64,000 bases of DNA from Limnanthes douglasii subsp. nivea (taxonomy: Eukaryota > Streptophyta > Magnoliopsida > Brassicales > Limnanthaceae): the NCBI GenBank assembly GCA_036936605.1, contig JAUPFV010000002.1, forward strand, positions 201,833,273-201,897,272. Reading direction: 5' to 3'. Below, one piece after another: positions 59,415-64,000 of this stretch (position 1 is its first letter; each line of letters starts with the position of its first letter). The position numbers and the translations under genes are program-made. The notes below the pieces were generated by a model. The model saw only the letters and a program-made list of their open reading frames with translations. It had not been told where the DNA came from and did no database searches.

Positions 59415-59894
59415 TGTTAGGGTGGCGACCAAAGTCCCACATCCCACATCGGTTAAACACGGGAAGGATCAACGGTATATAACTAAGAACATACCTCAAC
59501 TAGTGTGAGGCCTTTTGGTAGTGGACCAAATGCAAAGCCGTGAGGGCCTTCGGGCTCCAAAACCGACGGAGGCAGAATATGCAGACCAGACCCCCATATT
59601 CCCAACACGTGGGACTTTGGTCGCCACTCTAATAATTCCTCCTCTCGAACAAAGTACCACTTAGCCTCCTCTCAATTAACTTTCATCCGCCTACCCATAG
59701 TCTAGTAAGTCTATTAATTCCCTATAAATAGATTATTAGGACAACACAAAACACAATCTGAAATCTGTAACATTTTCTATCATAGTGAAACTCTTTCTCT
59801 GGCGGACCACGATCATGTGTTTCATTTAAATATTTCCTTCGTATATATTTTGTGCTTGAGCCATTTTGTGATAATTGCATAGTATTTTATAACA
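59415..59894 (+). repeat. 5' LTR of copia element
   Basis: It starts TGTTAGGGTGGCGACC and ends TTATAACA, four bases before the primer site. The first ~218 bp carry a 24-bp inverted repeat (59417-59440 and 59609-59632, one mismatch) and a USE/TATA pair; the rest has a normal LTR promoter region (CTATAAATAG near 59724). The 3' LTR is not in the window, so the left limit is inferred. Confidence 0.7.
59441..59482 (+). promoter_or_regulatory. snRNA-type promoter signature (USE plus TATA)
   Basis: ATCCCACATCG (59441-59451) matches the plant U-snRNA upstream sequence element RTCCCACATCG exactly. TATATAA (59476-59482) follows after 24 bp, the spacing typical of pol III (U6-type) rather than pol II snRNA promoters. 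No known snRNA follows. Confidence 0.55.
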
Positions 59895-59898
59895 AAAT

Positions 59899-59911
59899 TG
59901 GTATCAGAGCC
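59899..59911 (+). promoter_or_regulatory. Primer binding site (tRNA-iMet)
   Basis: TGGTATCAGAGCC, four bases after the LTR end. Confidence 0.9.
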
Positions 59912-59950
59912 ACGTGGTGAAATTAAGGCTTTTGCAATTAGGGTTTCACA

Positions 59951-60445
59951 ATGGCGTATACAGCAACAAAATACATGATTGAAAAATTTGATGGGGGATC
60001 CAGCTTTGCGTTGTGGAAGTTTAAACTGAAATCTTCATTGGTACTGCAAGGGCTGTGGAAGGTTGTGGAGAATAAGTTACTAGAAGAGATGAAAGAAGAG
60101 GAGAAACAAGATCTTCAAGAAATGGCTTTGTGCTGGATTTTAATGAGTGTGAAAGACAATGTGCTTCACGAGATTAGTGGTGAGAAGACTGCTGCCTGCA
60201 CATGGAAAAAGATAGGATATCTTTACTCAGAGAAATCAATAGTAAACCGATTATACTTGAAGAAACGTTTGTATGATTTCAGATTGAAAGAAGGTATGTC
60301 CATAACAGAGCACCTAGATAATTTTAAATCAATTATAATGGACTTGGTTAACATAGATATCAATATTGAGGATGATGATCAAGCTTTGTTTGTATTGAGA
60401 TCGTTACCAGCTCCCTATGAAAAATTCGTAGATACCATTATGTGA
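59951..60445 (+). pseudogene. Copia gag, N-terminal part
   Basis: MAYTATKYMIEKFDGGSSFA begins a Tnt1/Tork-like gag: ALWKFKLKSSLVLQGLWKVV, WKKIGYLYSEKSIVNRLYLK, EHLDNFKSIIMDL and FVLRSLPAPYEKFVDTIM. The frame then ends at TGA where related proteins continue for some 20-30 residues, and coding goes on in another frame, so a small deletion joins DTIM to VKSKEM. Gag would form the particle and bind RNA. Confidence 0.88.
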
Positions 60446-60447
60446 AG

Positions 60448-61113
60448 TCAAAAGAGATGAGACAGTTGCAGCCAGACAATCAAGCTGAAGGGGAAGGTCT
60501 TATGACTAGGGGGAGATCTAAAAGCAAAGCGAGTTCTTTAAGAAGGAAGAACTGGAGGTCCAAGTCAAGGGTGAAGCACTCAAACTGTTATGAATGCGGT
60601 GAGCAGGGTCATTATAGGAGAGATTGTCCAAAACTGAATGGTAAGAACGGAAATCAAAAGGAAAATGCAGCAAACATTGTTGAAGGTGTGAACGATTCCG
60701 ACGATAGTGAAAAAAATGGTAAAGGAGATGTATTGTCCGTGAGTTCAGACTTTGGGCAAAACTCTTGGGTACTTGATACTGGCGCTACATATCATATGTG
60801 TCAGTTCAAACAGTGGTTTGATACGTACAAGCCAATGCAGGGAACTGTCTATTTAGGGAACAATCATTCATTGACTGTTGGTGGTATTGGTAACGTCGGA
60901 ATCAGAATGTTTGACGGGGTTGTTAGAATCTTGACGTGCTGGCATGTTCCTGGGTTAAAAAGAAACCTGATTTCTATTGGGACTCTAGACTCTCGGGGTT
61001 ACAAGTACCATGCAGAAAATGGTGTAATCAAAGTGACAAAAGGCTCAATGGTATGCATGAAAGGTAGTTTGCACAAGGGTCTTTACATTCTCCAGAGGAG
61101 TGTTGATGGAGAG
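60448..61113 (+). pseudogene. Copia gag C-terminus and protease
   Basis: An Arg/Ser/Lys-rich basic stretch leads to the zinc knuckle CYECGEQGHYRRDC (all four ligands kept) at about 60590-60632. The aspartic protease follows, with an intact DTGA (SWVLDTGATYHMC near 60770-60800) and the LTVGGIGNVGIRM and LISIGTLDSRGYKY segments. The frame is cut by the gypsy insertion at 61114. Confidence 0.88.
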
Positions 61114-61445
61114 TGAAACGCAGTAGACGCCATAAGGGAATAAAACCCTATTTTTTTTTTTTATATTAATAAAAAACAATTCCCTCAACAATGAATAGAA
61201 GATAGGTTTATATAGAGTTCAAGCAAAACCCTAAAACTAAAAATATGAAAATTACAAAAATAGCCTAAAGTATTAAAATTGCGAAAAAAGAGGATAGATG
61301 AGCCCGAATGCCCAAAAAATCCCATAGCTCACGAGCAAAGCTCGTGATTTGCGTTCGTGACGTCGTTTCCTTCGAAACAAGGTGCTGTGGGTCAAAATCT
61401 GACACCGGAGCTCCAAACTGTCAATTCACCAGACTGTCTGCATCA
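61114..61445 (-). repeat. Left (3') LTR of gag-only element
   Basis: Direct repeat of 62097-62421 with few differences, mainly in the length of a T run near 61151-61162. It contains a short hairpin, CACGAGC AAA GCTCGTG, near 61329. Confidence 0.9.
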
Positions 61446-62055
61446 TTCCCGCCGCGGAAGAGAAGATTCGTCCTCGAATCAGAACCGGTCTCCCCATCAG
61501 AAGAGTCGTCTGCATAAGGAATCGCTGACGAAGATGCTGGAGTCGCTGGTAGAGTTCCCGCTCGAAGTTGTAAGGAAGGAAAGCCTTGCGGGTTTTTCTT
61601 TTGAATTTCTCCCAGCTGCGGACTTTATCCTTGCCTTCACGCGCGCGGTTCTTCTTCACATGCTGCCACCAAGCCTGTGCCCTACCGCGTAGGTGAATGG
61701 TGACTAATGCGACCCTTATCTTCTCAGGAACTTCCTTGAATTCCAGGACTTTTTCAATCTGGGATAACCAATCGATAAGTGCCTCTGCCTTAAGGCTGCC
61801 ATCAAAGTCCGAGATGTCTATCTTGAATCCAAGCTCCCAGCGGCGGGTGTGAGAAGTATTCTGGTCGATCCCCTCCCCAAAAGGGTTATCCATACCCTCA
61901 ACCTCTGTGCCTTGTTGCCTGACGTTCAGATCATCCATCTGACGGGTAAGATCGGCTACCTGACGACGTAGGTCAGCAACTTCACGATCATCTACATCAC
62001 TTGTTTCTCTAGTCACTCTAGCGCCACCGCGACCGCTGGTTCTTCCTCGTACCAT
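61446..62055 (-). pseudogene. Gypsy gag fragment
   Basis: The minus strand starts MVRGRTSGRGGARVTRETSD at 62055. A coiled coil follows (REVADLRRQVADLTRQMDDL), then FKIDISDFDGSLKAEALIDW and LRGRAQAWWQHVKKNR, the retrotransposon gag domain (Pfam Retrotrans_gag type). The frame is open until it enters the left LTR. The zinc knuckle and everything downstream are missing. The open frame suggests a young insertion. Confidence 0.88.
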
Positions 62056-62072
62056 CGCGCAGGACTGCCTGT

Positions 62073-62085
62073 GTCTGATACCACT
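62073..62085 (-). promoter_or_regulatory. Primer binding site of gag-only element
   Basis: The minus strand reads TGGTATCAGACAC, initiator-tRNA type for its first ten bases, about 12 bp inside the right LTR. Confidence 0.65.
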
Positions 62086-62096
62086 ATGATATAGAG

Positions 62097-62421
62097 TGAA
62101 ACGCAGTAGAAGCCATAAGGGATAAAACCCTAATTTTTTTTATTAATCAAAATAATTCCCCTAACAATGAATAGAAGATAGGTTTATATAGAGTTCAAGC
62201 AAAACCCTAAAACTAAAAATATTAAAATTATAAAAATAGCCTAAAGTATTAAAATTGCGAAAAAAGAGGATAGATGAGCCTGAATGCCTAGAAAAGCCCA
62301 TAGCTCACGAGCAAAGCTCGTGACTTGCGTTCGTGACGTCGTTTCTTTCGAAACAAGGTGCTGTGGGTCAAAATCTGACACCGGAGCTCCAAACTGTCAA
62401 TTCACCGGACTGTCTGCATCA
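62097..62421 (-). repeat. Right (5') LTR of gag-only element
   Basis: See left LTR. TG...CA ends. The copia frame resumes directly after it. Confidence 0.9.
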
Positions 62422-64000
62422 AGTGTTGTTATGGGCGATGCTGCAGTAGCATCATCAGTGAGTAATAGCCAAAGTAGGCAGGATCAAAATAAGTTGTGAC
62501 ATTGGTGTCTTGGTCACATGATCGACAGAGGATTAGCTGTTTTGGGAAAGAGAGATTTGTTGAAAGGGTATAAAGCAGAATCATTGGGATTTTGTGAGCA
62601 CTGTGTGTTTGGTAAACAAACTAGAGTCAAATTCAGCAAAGCGGCTGTAAGAAAGACTAAAGGCACAGTGGACTACATTCACTCAGATCTTTGGGGTCCA
62701 AACAGAATTCCATCCAAGAGCGGAGCCAGATACTACATGAGTTTGATCGATGATTATTCAAGGATGGTGTGGGTTTACTTTCTGAAAACGAAAGATGAGG
62801 CATATTCAACCTTTGTCAAATGGAAGACGATGATTGAGAAGCAAACATGAAGAAAAATCAAACGCCTTAGGACATATAATGGTTAGAATATTGTAGTCGT
62901 GAGCTCAACGAGTTTTGCGAAGCTGAGGGAATAGTGCGCCATCGCACTTGTTCTAGAACACCACAACAAAATGGAGTCACAGAAAGAATGAACAAAACGC
63001 TTTATGACAAGGCACGAAGTATGCTCTCGCATTCCGGTGTGGGAAAGGATTTTCGGGCTGAAGCTATCAATACAGCGTGCTACTTGGTGAATCGGTCTCC
63101 ATCAACGGCTATTGATTGTAAAACTCCTTTTGAGATTTGGTCTGGATCGTCGGCTGATTATGAATATTTGAGGGTGTTCGGTTGTCCTGCGTATGCTCAT
63201 GTGAGAGATGGTAAGCTTGAGCCGAGGGAAAAGAGATGCATATTTATAGGATATGCTACTAGAGTGAAGGGATATAGGTTATGGTGTACCTCTCCAAAGT
63301 CTCCAGGTTTTCTCATCAGTAAGGACGTTACTTTTAATGAGTTTGCTTCCATAGACAATCAGAAGGAAGTAGGAGAAATGGTCGAATCAGGATCGGTTAT
63401 GAGTAAACAGGTGGAGCTTGAAGTAGAATCAGTTCCTAGCAGGTCCAATAATTCAAGTGGTTCCGAGGTGGATCCAGAATCAGGAGGTGAAGCGTCAGCA
63501 TCGGATGATAGTGACGATGATGCGCCTGAACCAAAACAACAACCTTATAGCATAACATTGGGCAGAGAAAGAATAGATATTAGACTTCCAAAAAGGTATG
63601 CGAATCTAGTTGCATATGCTCTGTCAGTTGCAGAAGAAGTTGAGATGCAGGAACCTAGTAGCTACAGAGAAGCTATAGCGAGTTCAGAGGCAGATCGATG
63701 GATTGGTGCTATGGGGGAAGAGATTGAATCTCTTCAAAAGAATACTGTGATCGTTGGCTTAACTTTTAAAAAATCAGATATTGGTGAATCGCTGAATGAT
63801 GTTGCAGGATCATTGGTTGGTTTTGTTGATTCTGATTTTGCAGGTGATATGGATAAAAGAAGATATCTGACAGGATATGTATTTACTCTAGCTGGGAATG
63901 CGATCAGTTGGAAAGCACAGTTGCAAGCTACTGTAGCTTTGTCTACAACAGAGGCAGAGTACATGGCGGTAACAACAGAAGTTAAAGAGGCAATATGGTT
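62422..64000 (+). pseudogene. Copia pol: integrase, RNase H; RT deleted
   Basis: Gag-pre-integrase (HWCLGHMIDRGLAVLGK, CEHCVFGKQTRVKF) and the integrase core (IHSDLWGPN, LIDDYSRMVWVYFLK) end at a TGA near 62850. The region with the second catalytic Asp is damaged. From ~62929 the frame is open to the window end: RTPQQNGVTERMNKTL with the catalytic Glu, then RVFGCPAYAHVRDGKLEPRE and KGYRLWCTSP. A Ser/Asp/Glu-rich linker follows, then EADRWIGAMGEEIESLQKN. It jumps near 63750 to VGFVDSDFAGDMDKRRYLTG and ALSTTEAEYMA of RNase H. The palm with YVDD is gone. Confidence 0.9.

Larger units (their letters stand above)
61114..62421 (-). mobile_element. Gag-only Ty3/gypsy-type element nested in copia
   Basis: Near-identical direct LTRs, 61114-61445 and 62097-62421, start TGAAACGCAGTAGA and end GTCTGCATCA. 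They flank only ~650 bp of internal DNA. On the minus strand the sequence next to the right LTR has the primer site TGGTATCAGA(C) and then the start of gag. Pol is completely absent, so the element could move only with proteins from a partner. A clean 5-bp target duplication was not seen. Confidence 0.9.
59415..64000 (+). mobile_element. Ty1/copia element (Tnt1/Tork-like), RT core deleted, runs off the window
   Basis: LTR, primer site, gag, protease, integrase and RNase H are in copia order on the plus strand. A small gypsy-type element (61114-62421) is inserted between protease and integrase. RT is almost wholly missing: pol passes from the RT start (DRWIGAMGEEIESLQKN) almost directly to RNase H (VGFVDSDFAGDMDKRRYLTG). 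The 3' LTR lies beyond the window. Confidence 0.9.

Noticed and set aside
59441..59600. A U6 or other snRNA gene
   Set aside because: USE and TATA are present, but the sequence downstream matches no snRNA that I recognise and has an early T run.

Overview
The window is nuclear DNA of a flowering plant, most likely a dicot. It is AT-rich, its genes carry GT-AG introns, and it is crowded with LTR retrotransposons, RNase H-bearing L1-type LINEs, MITEs and a Mutator-like DNA transposon (MULE). One ordinary, intact host gene is visible: the exosome subunit RRP42 (coding exons 39029-41486). Nearly everything else is transposable elements, most of them broken and several nested in one another.

Layout. 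121-2540: decayed Ty3/gypsy pol. 6484-17585: an old Tat-type Ty3/gypsy element with gag-pol on the minus strand and an extra antisense ORF on the plus strand; two MITEs split its integrase and a ~46-bp minisatellite lies between the convergent coding units. 18378-18870: degenerate ~85-bp repeats. 20105-29976: a ~9.9-kb MULE. 30164-38159: a LINE on the plus strand whose 3' UTR is split by a second LINE on the minus strand (35478-38088). 38250-41760: RRP42, with a Tourist-like MITE in its last intron. 45178-54500: a third LINE (minus), split by a Ty1/copia element (46498-50537). 54620-55300: a gypsy scrap. 56224-56503: a Stowaway MITE. 59415 to the window end: a Ty1/copia element whose reverse transcriptase core is deleted, itself interrupted by a gag-only gypsy-type element (61114-62421).

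The most interesting system is the MULE. It has diverged terminal inverted repeats, a TATA promoter just inside each end, a transposase gene from the left end and a multi-exon non-transposase gene from the right end, both with a 5'-UTR intron, plus a third small gene. Its non-coding DNA (5'-UTR introns, an internal intron and intergenic gaps), but not its exons, is studded with a short inverted-repeat site, AATTCGCA-N8-TGCGAATT. The two half-sites sit at a constant 14-bp offset in 13 intact pairs and at least four decayed pairs. A transposase, an accessory protein gene with a DUF1985/Ulp1-N-terminal-like segment, and a private motif dispersed in non-coding DNA together resemble the VANDAL/VANC anti-silencing arrangement of Arabidopsis MULEs, with a different and palindromic motif. 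Both main genes are now broken by stops and frameshifts, so this copy is probably a fossil.

All domain calls were made by reading translated sequence by eye. No database search was run, and boundaries of decayed elements are approximate.
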